The translations under genes and the position numbers were made by a program. Positions 22,781-35,632 of a DNA stretch of 64,000 nucleotides are shown in pieces. The stretch is from positions 25,671,608 to 25,735,607 of the forward strand of contig OY743174.1 of the NCBI GenBank assembly GCA_963555705.1, in the 5' to 3' direction. This DNA comes from Ligustrum vulgare. Taxonomy: Eukaryota > Streptophyta > Magnoliopsida > Lamiales > Oleaceae. Within the stretch, counting starts at the first letter, position 1, and the number at the start of each line of letters is the position of its first letter. The notes below the pieces were generated by a model, which searched no databases, was not told where the DNA came from, and saw only the letters and a program-made list of their open reading frames with translations.

Positions 22781-22907
22781 CCGCAAAGCGGTTTAACATT
22801 CACTTTCCCACCGCAAAGCGGCTCATTCATTCATTCCACCGCAAAGCGGCTCATTACATTCATTCCACCGCAAAGCGGCTCATGACATTCATTCCACCGC
22901 AAAGCGG
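22781..22907. repeat. Five-copy hairpin minisatellite CCGCAAAGCGG in array LTR 1
   Basis: CCGCAAAGCGG starts at 22781, 22811, 22839, 22868 and 22897 (steps 30, 28, 29, 29), joined by CTCATTACATTCATTCCA-like spacers. Each core is a 4-bp stem with an AAA loop. The same block recurs at 29616-29742, 36451-36577 and 43286-43412. Confidence 0.9.
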
Positions 22908-23984
22908 CTCATTACATTCGGGTACGCCGGTCCCCCGCGCCCCATTTCCCACTCGCATCTTTCATGACATAGAAGTACACCCATTCTTTCAAAAACTTGG
23001 GATACATAATTTTTGACAAAAATTGCACTTTGACACATTCCTTTCATTAAAACATTTGACTTTCCCATTTCGATGCCAATGCATGCTTGATGATGCAATG
23101 ACATGTAACGTGCATGCTTGAACATTTCCTTAACTACACATAATTGCATATGGTAGACCAAAAGCATTAAAATTCCGTAATTAACACGAATGTCAATTAA
23201 GCACATTAATTCCACATTAACATTCAACTTTGATGAAAGTAGGGGGAAGTTTACTTACTTGACGTCCTTAGCATTTACCGTTATCTGAATTTGCAAGTGG
23301 AGGAGCCCCGACTGCCCGTGTCGTCAATGTACCAAAAGTCCTAATTATTCACATTCATCAATAAACATGACTCTCAGTTCACAACCACGTTCGTTATTCA
23401 TTTTAACACTAATCGAACATTGACCGAGATTAAAACTTCAATTTAACCCAAACGTGACTTTACATAATAACCAAAACACATAAAACCATAATCGAAAGCA
23501 AAAGATTAAACCATTCGACACAACATTATAAGCTTAACTATTAAGGTACTTAAATCAAAACCAAGTTTGAAAAATGTACACGACTTTACAATTTTCTCAA
23601 AAATCTAGCAATTACAATTATTACTCACGTTCACAAAAATCATATTTGAAATAAGGGACTTAATTTCATACATACTTGTATACAATTTTCCCCAAACCTG
23701 AACATACATTTAAAATCTCAAAATTAAACTAAAATATCAATTAACCAAGCTAAATAACAAATGTTTGGAATCTGAAAATACTGTGTAAATTATGCACATA
23801 TATACACGCATATATGCATCAATACATACATACTTACATACATATTGCCTAAAATTTGGATCTGCCTGTTTAAATTTCGAAATTGACTTATAATCCAAAT
23901 CTGAAAATTCTGAAATCTTCATAATAAATACACTCAACATATAGACACATATCAATACATACATTCAACATATATACATGCTTG

Positions 23985-24290
23985 TGTGTGTGCTCGGTTG
24001 AGTGGGTATAAGTGCGAGGGTGAGTGCGCGAGCGGGTGTGTGTGTGCGCGTGAAATCCGTGAGCGCGGCCCCGGGGAAGAAGGAGAAGAGTGTTACCGTG
24101 GGGATGGTGGCCGGTGGTGGTCGTTGTTCGCGCGGTGGTCGGAGGCAGACAGTAGCGGCGTCGTCGCCGCCGTGAGAGGAGAGGAGAGTGAGTCGCGAGA
24201 GAGAGAGATCGAATGGAGAGAGAGAGCGTGTCTTGAGAGAGAGAAACCGAGAGGCGTAAGTGAGGGAGAGGTGGAATGAGGTTTAGGTTT
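23985..24290. other. GC-rich, GT- and GA-repeat segment of array LTR
   Basis: A sharp GC island in AT-rich DNA, with GTGTGTGTG at 24035-24045, CGG/CCG-rich sequence, then several GAGAGAGAG runs at 24197-24245. Long ORFs on both strands here are low-complexity (Arg/Ser/Glu-rich) and are not taken as genes. Repeated at +6835, +13670 and +20505. Confidence 0.6.
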
Positions 24291-24684
24291 AATTTTAATC
24301 TTTTAAAATTTGCAAATTGGTCCCTCAAGTCTCATAAATTCGTAAGTTAAGTCCATGACTCTCAAATAAAATTCCAAAGTGTCACCAAACTTTTCTCAAC
24401 TTCAATTTAATGCAATTTAGGCAACTTACTACTCAACTACAATAGAAATGGCAAGTAACAATTAAAATAAACAATTAGACATAGAATTGCACGTAAAATA
24501 ATTAAGTAACCAATTTATAAACTTTCGAATTGGTACATTGATCGAGACGGCGTCCAAGTCTTTCCACTGCAAAATAATTCCATTTATAGACATTAAAAAT
24601 TATCAATTTAAAATTTATAACAACATTAACATAAATATCATGTGGGATTTCAGGATTGCCCATAAAATGAAAAGCGGTCTTACA

Positions 24685-27600
24685 ATTCCTTACCCCCTAA
24701 AAAGAAATTTCGTCCTCGAAATTAAAACTTACTAAAACTGTGGTTCATTGGTACGCATTTCATCTTCACGTTCCCAAGTAGCCTCTTCTACTGCATGATT
24801 CCTCCAAAGGACTTTAACTAACGTAATCTTCTAAGTTCCTTATTTACTTTCATTGGGATTTTCACAAGTAACTCCTCATAAGTCAGATCCTCACAAAGAT
24901 CTAATGACTCATAACTAAGACTATGGGAGGAATCCGAAATATACTTCCTCAACATTGATGCATGAAAAATATTGTACTCACCCGATAGCACTGGTGACAA
25001 TGCAACCCGATAAGCTAGGTAACCCACTTTTTTTTCAAGAATTCCAAAGGAGCCGACAAAACATAGGCTTAACTTTTCTTTCTTCCCGAATCTCATAACT
25101 CTTTTCATAGGAGCTACCTTCAAAAAGATCATACCTCCTATAGTAATTTCCAAAAGTTTCCTTCTTCTGTCCACATAGCTCTTCTGTCTACTCTTAGCAG
25201 TTGTCATCCGCTGACGAATCTTTTCAACAACTTTTGCTGTTTGTTGTACTATTTCTGGACCCAATAACTTTCTTTCTCATACTTCACCCTCGTAACTGAC
25301 GATCTACACTTCCTATCGTATAGTACTCAATACAGACCGAAGTTTGATGGCTATTGTTGTAGGAGGCCATTAACCGACATTATCCCACTTATGAATCCAT
25401 TCACTAACTTTCTATTTCCAGCCTTTCATAAGTCCATTATAACGTCTCAACCTTAATATATATATTGATTGATCACATTCTTAAAACTAAAATCAAGATT
25501 GACCAAAATAAAACTTTGTAATCCAGAATTAGTGAAACTTGACGTCCATACCGAAATATACAGTAGAAATACTAACTTTGACATAATCTTTCTGAAAAGA
25601 TTTACATACGAAATCCTTTCTGAACATGCTGACATTTCTTTTAAGATCGGAGTATCAACTTAAATCCTGTAATCCATACTTATATATTGCAATCAAGTAT
25701 TCAACATCATACCGTCATCTTAAAACTAAATCCAAGGTACTAATTTAAGAATTCATGCTTTCAAAATCATCATAACAATACTCTAACCAAGTATTTTATA
25801 AATAAATCCTTGACCTCACCAATGAATAAAACTTTTGTGATTCATATAAAATTCCTCATCAAGTTTACTTAACCCAAAGATACAATCTCATTATAATAAA
25901 AAGTCACAGAGCTGACCTCAATTAATCATATCAATCTCTCTAAGATTACAACATAATAACCATCATATCCTTCACATGAACCTTTTACGTCAATATACTC
26001 ACTAAGATTTTATATCAATCTCTCAAACTCAATAAATCTTGGACTCTGCCATTGTCACTCTTTCTGCACACTACTCCATAACAATAATCATTGTGAAGTC
26101 TTATTCTCATTTTCCACTCCTATCCACAAGGACAATTGCCTAAAATTTCATTTCTTATTTTTGAATCAAGATACCATCAATAATAATCTCCACAATTTCA
26201 TGGTATGTACTATCCTAAACTTTCCTCCGATCAGATGCATTACTTCTGCAATACTTGTACAAATCTAGGACCTGATAAAGTTTCTTTCATCAATATTGAA
26301 AACTTAATGTACATCAGTGAATCATTCACATTATGAGGAAATCCTGATTCATTTTCCATGACTGAGATTCGTCATTCTTTGAATTTCCACTTAGAACCAA
26401 ATACAACATAACTTATTCATGGATGGTCAACTTATTTCATAATTTCAATATATTATCACCTTCAGTTCTCATCATCACATTATTCCTTACAATCATCTAT
26501 TATACCTTTTATATACAATTGACCTTATGACAATCATTATCTCACATAATCCCAAACATTCAATCGCATGTCCCCAATTTCTCACTTTGAATAAGTGGTT
26601 ACTCCTTTAAGGCATCTCACCATAAAATATTTTCAATATCTCCCAATCATGGTAACTGACTAATCTCAATAATCATATTACATGTAAATTCAACAGACGG
26701 TAAATGGTTTTCCTAACCATCACAAAGGTCTAAGATGCAAGCTCTCAACATAGCCTCTAAACTCTGTATAAAGAAATATTTGCTGATTACTTAAGTCATT
26801 ATTCAATAACCCAAATGACATCACGTCTCTTCACTAATCTCTGTAAGCCCATGGAAAATTCTCTCCAAATTTCAATAAATCTTTACTATTTCTTTAAAAA
26901 CATATCAAACCATAATAATTTGTCATCTCTAAAACTTCTTTATCACCAAATATCACCAAAATAATTAAAACGATAGAAATTACCTGAATATTCTCTCTAT
27001 GTAGTATATCCAATAACATATTATTCACAAATCAACATAATATCATCAGCTTATCTTTAACATATCTTCCCAATCAAATTCCAAAATAAATTAACAGTAT
27101 TATCTCATATCCTTATAATTTATAATATTCTCCAATACAAGTGATCATTCCTTACTAGTGATCAATCCGTTCCCAAGAATAATTAAGATTCTTCCCAATA
27201 ACGCCATAATACTTGTCGTCACTCATCTTTTCAAAATATAACTTATCATTTCCCAATGTATGGATCAAATCATTACATAACTTCATGTATACCTTGATAT
27301 CCCAGAAAACCAATCCATAATTCCTCAACATAATAATTTCAAATCATAATTTCCAATATCAATATCTCACTTCCTTCAATACATTAGTTGGTTCAAAAGA
27401 CTACTCATACTTATAAATATATGCCACAAATCATATTCCCAAAATTTAATCACAAGACCAAACTACATAATAAATTTCTCTCAAAATAGAGGAATAATTC
27501 ACTTACTTAACACAATATCCATTACTTAATTCCCAATAACTAAGAACCAAATCTTTAAACCTCTAATTTCATATCATAGTTCTCATAAAAGTCTCAATAA

Positions 27601-28797
27601 AATCATATCACTTCTAATCTCAACATCTCTTCACAACTTCATAAAACTGGTCTTGCCATGTCTAACTTCAATTATGCAAAGTCTCATAAAACCATCTTTC
27701 TTCTTCATGTATAGCTCCCGAGCACCCCATGGCAAAAAGCTAGATCGAACAAAACCTTTGTCAATGAGATTCTATAGTTGCACTTTGAGCTCTCTTAAGT
27801 TACGGAGGAGCCATCCGACATTATACCTTGGATACTAGAGTTGTGCACTTAATCGATGACGGATTCAATTTCTCTTTTAGGAAGTAAATCACAAAGATCG
27901 TGTGAGAAAATCTTTAGTCATTCTCGAATAACAAAAATTTGTTCGAGAGAAGTATTCACCATAGACACTTCAATTATTGCAACCAGGTAGGCTTAATAAC
28001 CCTTATTCATCAATTGACGAGCCTTCATCACTGATGATATCGATATGAAAAGTTCTACCTTTACCTCAACAAGGCGAAAAAGGGTTTCATTCGAAGGTTC
28101 AAATACCACCCTAACGTAGCCAGTGATTGAAACCTTATACCATAATAATCATTCCATTCTTAGTATGACATCAAGTTTGTGGATATTCAGTGTAATGAGA
28201 TCTATCATCTACTCCTTCCCATTCACCATGATTGGGACATTCCTTAACACATAACTTTAGTTCAACAATTCTTCAAATGGCGTTGACAATATAACCTTGG
28301 TCTCCTGCTACTGAGATGGGTAAATCAATTTTCCTATAATTGTGGGACTATCAAATGAGTGGGTAGTCCCGATATCAAACACGATAAGTGCTTAATACTA
28401 AGTTCGATGACCTTTTAGCTCCTCGTTTGGGTATTGTATACTCTCATGCCGATATACCATTCATATCCATTTCTTATTTCACAAAAAGATCTAATAAACG
28501 GCTCCCAAATTTTTAATAACCATTACTTTCTCACTTCCTCATTTACATAACCAAGATATACTCGTCATATTCACTGACAACATTCTTAACCTTTCACTTT
28601 CCGACATTACACATTGGCATTCAAGAATTTACAATGATTGGAACATCAAATAACATTTCATAATTTAAACAAAATTTAACTTACCGGATGATCGAGGAAG
28701 ATGCACTTGAGGCGTGACTCAGTACCCGAACCATTTTCAAATAAATTTTAAAAGTCTACAGAATCGCTTTTAAAACTCTTATCTCTGATACCAAAAA
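24685..28797 (-). pseudogene. Array interior 1: decayed Tekay pol remnants
   Basis: In minus order: primer-binding site (28782-28793), protease pieces and linker (about 28395-27848), then the start of RT (27835-27640; [23 protein letters not shown] with stops). A poorly readable deleted stretch follows, then integrase core fragments (26770-26655; LEAMLRACILDL, HLPSVEF). After about 1.2 kb of unrelated AT-rich sequence (26650-25430), probably a secondary insertion, comes the integrase C-terminal region (25425-24818; [42 protein letters not shown]). The last 148 codons form one open frame. No chromodomain is recognisable. The polypurine tract lies at 24685-24705. Dead in every domain. Confidence 0.75.
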
Positions 28798-31519
28798 TGT
28801 AACACCCCAAGTTCAAAAATCTAAACCTAGGCGTGTTAACTTCCCTTCACATTATATGCGGAAATAAATCGTTGAAACATTAAAATGCGGAAACCAAATC
28901 ATTTAAAAACTTCAACCTTTTCATTTTCTATTCTAAAATTTTATAGAAATTTCGGCAGAGTCTCCTCTATAACTTGGACATAACCAACCTGTAGAGGGAC
29001 ATCACACCTACAATAATTATAAAATTTTCAACCCATTCAAATCCAACATTCAACATTCAACCATAATTCCAAAATTCAACTTCAACATCAATTCCCCAAA
29101 CTCCTCAACCAAAACAACTTGAAGTACAAATTTATAAACTCATGAAACATGATAAAAACTAATCACAGGGGAATACCATAACTTATTTTGACTAAGAACC
29201 GAAACTAATTCAAAATGATTTATCAATTTAAAAGAATAACAACTAAAAACTTAAATTAAATCATTAACTTTAATTTTAAATAATTCAAGTCGGTACTGTC
29301 TGAGCCTGCCGCCACGTGCTCTCCTCTAATCATCTAACTTTCATCACCTGAAATGTTGGGGAGGGATTGGGGTGAGCTAAAGCTCAGTAAGTAAACTTTA
29401 TGCATGAATGCATGCTTATGACATGAATGCTTTAACTTTGAAATATGTATCCCCATTCACTTTAACCTTTCAAAACTTTCAACATTTCGAACTTTCACTT
29501 AACATTTCAAAACTTTCACTTCATTTCCATCGTGAGCTCACTTGATGTAACTTCTAGTCAATCAGATAACAGTGGGCCATTCTTATTTGGAACCAGATTA
29601 ACATGCGCATTTCCACCGCAAAGCGGTTTAACATTCACTTTCCCACCGCAAAGCGGCTCATTCATTCATTCCACCGCAAAGCGGCTCATTACATTCATTC
29701 CACCGCAAAGCGGCTCATGACATTCATTCCACCGCAAAGCGGCTCATTACATTCGGGTACGCCGGTCCCCCGCGCCCCATTTCCCACTCGCATCTTTCAT
29801 GACATAGAAGTACACCCATTCTTTCAAAAACTTGGGATACATAATTTTTGACAAAAATTGCACTTTGACACATTCCTTTCATTAAAACATTTGACTTTCC
29901 CATTTCGATGCCAATGCATGCTTGATGATGCAATGACATGTAACGTGCATGCTTGAACATTTCCTTAACTACACATAATTGCATATGGTAGACCAAAAGC
30001 ATTAAAATTCCGTAATTAACACGAATGTCAATTAAGCACATTAATTCCACATTAACATTCAACTTTGATGAAAGTAGGGGGAAGTTTACTTACTTGACGT
30101 CCTTAGCATTTACCGTTATCTGAATTTGCAAGTGGAGGAGCCCCGACTGCCCGTGTCGTCAATGTACCAAAAGTCCTAATTATTCACATTCATCAATAAA
30201 CATGACTCTCAGTTCACAACCACGTTCGTTATTCATTTTAACACTAATCGAACATTGACCGAGATTAAAACTTCAATTTAACCCAAACGTGACTTTACAT
30301 AATAACCAAAACACATAAAACCATAATCGAAAGCAAAAGATTAAACCATTCGACACAACATTATAAGCTTAACTATTAAGGTACTTAAATCAAAACCAAG
30401 TTTGAAAAATGTACACGACTTTACAATTTTCTCAAAAATCTAGCAATTACAATTATTACTCACGTTCACAAAAATCATATTTGAAATAAGGGACTTAATT
30501 TCATACATACTTGTATACAATTTTCCCCAAACCTGAACATACATTTAAAATCTCAAAATTAAACTAAAATATCAATTAACCAAGCTAAATAACAAATGTT
30601 TGGAATCTGAAAATACTGTGTAAATTATGCACATATATACACGCATATATGCATCAATACATACATACTTACATACATATTGCCTAAAATTTGGATCTGC
30701 CTGTTTAAATTTCGAAATTGACTTATAATCCAAATCTGAAAATTCTGAAATCTTCATAATAAATACACTCAACATATAGACACATATCAGTACATACATT
30801 CAACATATATACATGCTTGTGTGTGTGCTCGGTTGAGTGGGTATAAGTGCGAGGGTGAGTGCGCGAGCGGGTGTGTGTGTGCGCGTGAAATCCGTGAGCG
30901 CGGCCCCGGGGAAGAAGGAGAAGAGTGTTACCGTGGGGATGGTGGCCGGTGGTGGTCGTTGTTCGCGCGGTGGTCGGAGGCAGACAGTAGCGGCGTCGTC
31001 GCCGCCGTGAGAGGAGAGGAGAGTGAGTCGCGAGAGAGAGAGATCGAATGGAGAGAGAGAGCGTGTCTTGAGAGAGAGAAACCGAGAGGCGTAAGTGAGG
31101 GAGAGGTGGAATGAGGTTTAGGTTTAATTTTAATCTTTTAAAATTTGCAAATTGGTCCCTCAAGTCTCATAAATTCGTAAGTTAAGTCCATGACTCTCAA
31201 ATAAAATTCCAAAGTGTCACCAAACTTTTCTCAACTTCAATTTAATGCAATTTAGGCAACTTACTACTCAACTACAATAGAAATGGCAAGTAACAATTAA
31301 AATAAACAATTAGACATAGAATTGCACGTAAAATAATTAAGTAACCAATTTATAAACTTTCGAATTGGTACATTGATCGAGACGGCGTCCAAGTCTTTCC
31401 ACTGCAAAATAATTCCATTTATAGACATTAAAAATTATCAATTTAAAATTTATAACAACATTAACATAAATATCATGTGGGATTTCAGGATTGCCCATAA
31501 AATGAAAAGCGGTCTTACA
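28798..31519 (-). repeat. Array LTR 2
   Basis: 2722 bp copy of array LTR 1, shifted by exactly 6835. The only difference noticed by eye is at 30790 (G versus A at 23955). Confidence 0.9.
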
Positions 31520-34500
31520 ATTCCTTACCCCCTAAAAAGAAATTTCGTCCTCGAAATTAAAACTTACTAAAACTGTGGTTCATTGGTACGCATTTCATCT
31601 TCACGTTCCCAAGTAGCCTCTTCTACTGCATGATTCCTCCAAAGGACTTTAACTAACGTAATCTTCTAAGTTCCTTATTTACTTTCATTGGGATTTTCAC
31701 AAGTAACTCCTCATAAGTCAGATCCTCACAAAGATCTAATGACTCATAACTAAGACTATGGGAGGAATCCGAAATATACTTCCTCAACATTGATGCATGA
31801 AAAATATTGTACTCACCCGATAGCACTGGTGACAATGCAACCCGATAAGCTAGGTAACCCACTTTTTTTTCAAGAATTCCAAAGGAGCCGACAAAACATA
31901 GGCTTAACTTTTCTTTCTTCCCGAATCTCATAACTCTTTTCATAGGAGCTACCTTCAAAAAGATCATACCTCCTATAGTAATTTCCAAAAGTTTCCTTCT
32001 TCTGTCCACATAGCTCTTCTGTCTACTCTTAGCAGTTGTCATCCGCTGACGAATCTTTTCAACAACTTTTGCTGTTTGTTGTACTATTTCTGGACCCAAT
32101 AACTTTCTTTCTCATACTTCACCCTCGTAACTGACGATCTACACTTCCTATCGTATAGTACTCAATACAGACCGAAGTTTGATGGCTATTGTTGTAGGAG
32201 GCCATTAACCGACATTATCCCACTTATGAATCCATTCACTAACTTTCTATTTCCAGCCTTTCATAAGTCCATTATAACGTCTCAACCTTAATATATATAT
32301 TGATTGATCACATTCTTAAAACTAAAATCAAGATTGACCAAAATAAAACTTTGTAATCCAGAATTAGTGAAACTTGACGTCCATACCGAAATATACAGTA
32401 GAAATACTAACTTTGACATAATCTTTCTGAAAAGATTTACATACGAAATCCTTTCTGAACATGCTGACATTTCTTTTAAGATCGGAGTATCAACTTAAAT
32501 CCTGTAATCCATACTTATATATTGCAATCAAGTATTCAACATCATACCGTCATCTTAAAACTAAATCCAAGGTACTAATTTAAGAATTCATGCTTTCAAA
32601 ATCATCATAACAATACTCTAACCAAGTATTTTATAAATAAATCCTTGACCTCACCAATGAATAAAACTTTTGTGATTCATATAAAATTCCTCATCAAGTT
32701 TACTTAACCCAAAGATACAATCTCATTATAATAAAAAGTCACAGAGCTGACCTCAATTAATCATATCAATCTCTCTAAGATTACAACATAATAACCATCA
32801 TATCCTTCACATGAACCTTTTACGTCAATATACTCACTAAGATTTTATATCAATCTCTCAAACTCAATAAATCTTGGACTCTGCCATTGTCACTCTTTCT
32901 GCACACTACTCCATAACAATAATCATTGTGAAGTCTTATTCTCATTTTCCACTCCTATCCACAAGGACAATTGCCTAAAATTTCATTTCTTATTTTTGAA
33001 TCAAGATACCATCAATAATAATCTCCACAATTTCATGGTATGTACTATCCTAAACTTTCCTCCGATCAGATGCATTACTTCTGCAATACTTGTACAAATC
33101 TAGGACCTGATAAAGTTTCTTTCATCAATATTGAAAACTTAATGTACATCAGTGAATCATTCACATTATGAGGAAATCCTGATTCATTTTCCATGACTGA
33201 GATTCGTCATTCTTTGAATTTCCACTTAGAACCAAATACAACATAACTTATTCATGGATGGTCAACTTATTTCATAATTTCAATATATTATCACCTTCAG
33301 TTCTCATCATCACATTATTCCTTACAATCATCTATTATACCTTTTATATACAATTGACCTTATGACAATCATTATCTCACATAATCCCAAACATTCAATC
33401 GCATGTCCCCAATTTCTCACTTTGAATAAGTGGTTACTCCTTTAAGGCATCTCACCATAAAATATTTTCAATATCTCCCAATCATGGTAACTGACTAATC
33501 TCAATAATCATATTACATGTAAATTCAACAGACGGTAAATGGTTTTCCTAACCATCACAAAGGTCTAAGATGCAAGCTCTCAACATAGCCTCTAAACTCT
33601 GTATAAAGAAATATTTGCTGATTACTTAAGTCATTATTCAATAACCCAAATGACATCACGTCTCTTCACTAATCTCTGTAAGCCCATGGAAAATTCTCTC
33701 CAAATTTCAATAAATCTTTACTATTTCTTTAAAAACATATCAAACCATAATAATTTGTCATCTCTAAAACTTCTTTATCACCAAATATCACCAAAATAAT
33801 TAAAACGATAGAAATTACCTGAATATTCTCTCTATGTAGTATATCCAATAACATATTATTCACAAATCAACATAATATCATCAGCTTATCTTTAACATAT
33901 CTTCCCAATCAAATTCCAAAATAAATTAACAGTATTATCTCATATCCTTATAATTTATAATATTCTCCAATACAAGTGATCATTCCTTACTAGTGATCAA
34001 TCCGTTCCCAAGAATAATTAAGATTCTTCCCAATAACGCCATAATACTTGTCGTCACTCATCTTTTCAAAATATAACTTATCATTTCCCAATGTATGGAT
34101 CAAATCATTACATAACTTCATGTATACCTTGATATCCCAGAAAACCAATCCATAATTCCTCAACATAATAATTTCAAATCATAATTTCCAATATCAATAT
34201 CTCACTTCCTTCAATACATTAGTTGGTTCAAAAGACTACTCATACTTATAAATATATGCCACAAATCATATTCCCAAAATTTAATCACAAGACCAAACTA
34301 CATAATAAATTTCTCTCAAAATAGAGGAATAATTCACTTACTTAACACAATATCCATTACTTAATTCCCAATAACTAAGAACCAAATCTTTAAACCTCTA
34401 ATTTCATATCATAGTTCTCATAAAAGTCTCAATAAAATCATATCACTTCTAATCTCAACATCTCTTCACAACTTCATAAAACTGGTCTTGCCATGTCTAA

Positions 34501-35632
34501 CTTCAATTATGCAAAGTCTCATAAAACCATCTTTCTTCTTCATGTATAGCTCCCGAGCACCCCATGGCAAAAAGCTAGATCGAACAAAACCTTTGTCAAT
34601 GAGATTCTATAGTTGCACTTTGAGCTCTCTTAAGTTACGGAGGAGCCATCCGACATTATACCTTGGATACTAGAGTTGTGCACTTAATCGATGACGGATT
34701 CAATTTCTCTTTTAGGAAGTAAATCACAAAGATCGTGTGAGAAAATCTTTAGTCATTCTCGAATAACAAAAATTTGTTCGAGAGAAGTATTCACCATAGA
34801 CACTTCAATTATTGCAACCAGGTAGGCTTAATAACCCTTATTCATCAATTGACGAGCCTTCATCACTGATGATATCGATATGAAAAGTTCTACCTTTACC
34901 TCAACAAGGCGAAAAAGGGTTTCATTCGAAGGTTCAAATACCACCCTAACGTAGCCAGTGATTGAAACCTTATACCATAATAATCATTCCATTCTTAGTA
35001 TGACATCAAGTTTGTGGATATTCAGTGTAATGAGATCTATCATCTACTCCTTCCCATTCACCATGATTGGGACATTCCTTAACACATAACTTTAGTTCAA
35101 CAATTCTTCAAATGGCGTTGACAATATAACCTTGGTCTCCTGCTACTGAGATGGGTAAATCAATTTTCCTATAATTGTGGGACTATCAAATGAGTGGGTA
35201 GTCCCGATATCAAACACGATAAGTGCTTAATACTAAGTTCGATGACCTTTTAGCTCCTCGTTTGGGTATTGTATACTCTCATGCCGATATACCATTCATA
35301 TCCATTTCTTATTTCACAAAAAGATCTAATAAACGGCTCCCAAATTTTTAATAACCATTACTTTCTCACTTCCTCATTTACATAACCAAGATATACTCGT
35401 CATATTCACTGACAACATTCTTAACCTTTCACTTTCCGACATTACACATTGGCATTCAAGAATTTACAATGATTGGAACATCAAATAACATTTCATAATT
35501 TAAACAAAATTTAACTTACCGGATGATCGAGGAAGATGCACTTGAGGCGTGACTCAGTACCCGAACCATTTTCAAATAAATTTTAAAAGTCTACAGAATC
35601 GCTTTTAAAACTCTTATCTCTGATACCAAAAA
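31520..35632 (-). pseudogene. Array interior 2: same decayed Tekay pol
   Basis: Same content and same lesions as 24685-28797, with the integrase C-terminal open frame at 31653-32099 and the RT start fragment at about 34475-34682. I see no difference from interior 1 by eye. Confidence 0.75.

Larger units (their letters stand above)
21963..24684 (-). repeat. Array LTR 1
   Basis: 2722 bp with TG...CA ends. It contains, in plus coordinates, a stem-loop followed by GTAAGTAAA (22538-22560), a five-unit CCGCAAAGCGG minisatellite (22781-22907) and a GC-rich, GA-repeat-bearing segment (23985-24280). It is the 3' LTR of the interior to its right and the 5' LTR of the truncated interior to its left. 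Confidence 0.9.

Noticed and set aside
22781..22907. CRISPR-like regularly spaced repeats
   Set aside because: Units are 28-30 bp with almost identical spacers, inside an LTR of a plant retrotransposon; this is a minisatellite.
23888..24328. 146-codon minus-strand ORF rich in Arg/Thr/His in the array LTR (and copies)
   Set aside because: It lies in a GT/GA-repeat, GC-rich part of an LTR; composition is low-complexity and the opposite strand is also open. The GA insertion in LTR 4 changes its frame without consequence.
24538..24735. Small ORFs (60-112 codons) repeated every 6835 bases through the array
   Set aside because: They are non-coding LTR or decayed interior sequence; none shows a domain except the integrase C-terminal frame at 24818-25264.
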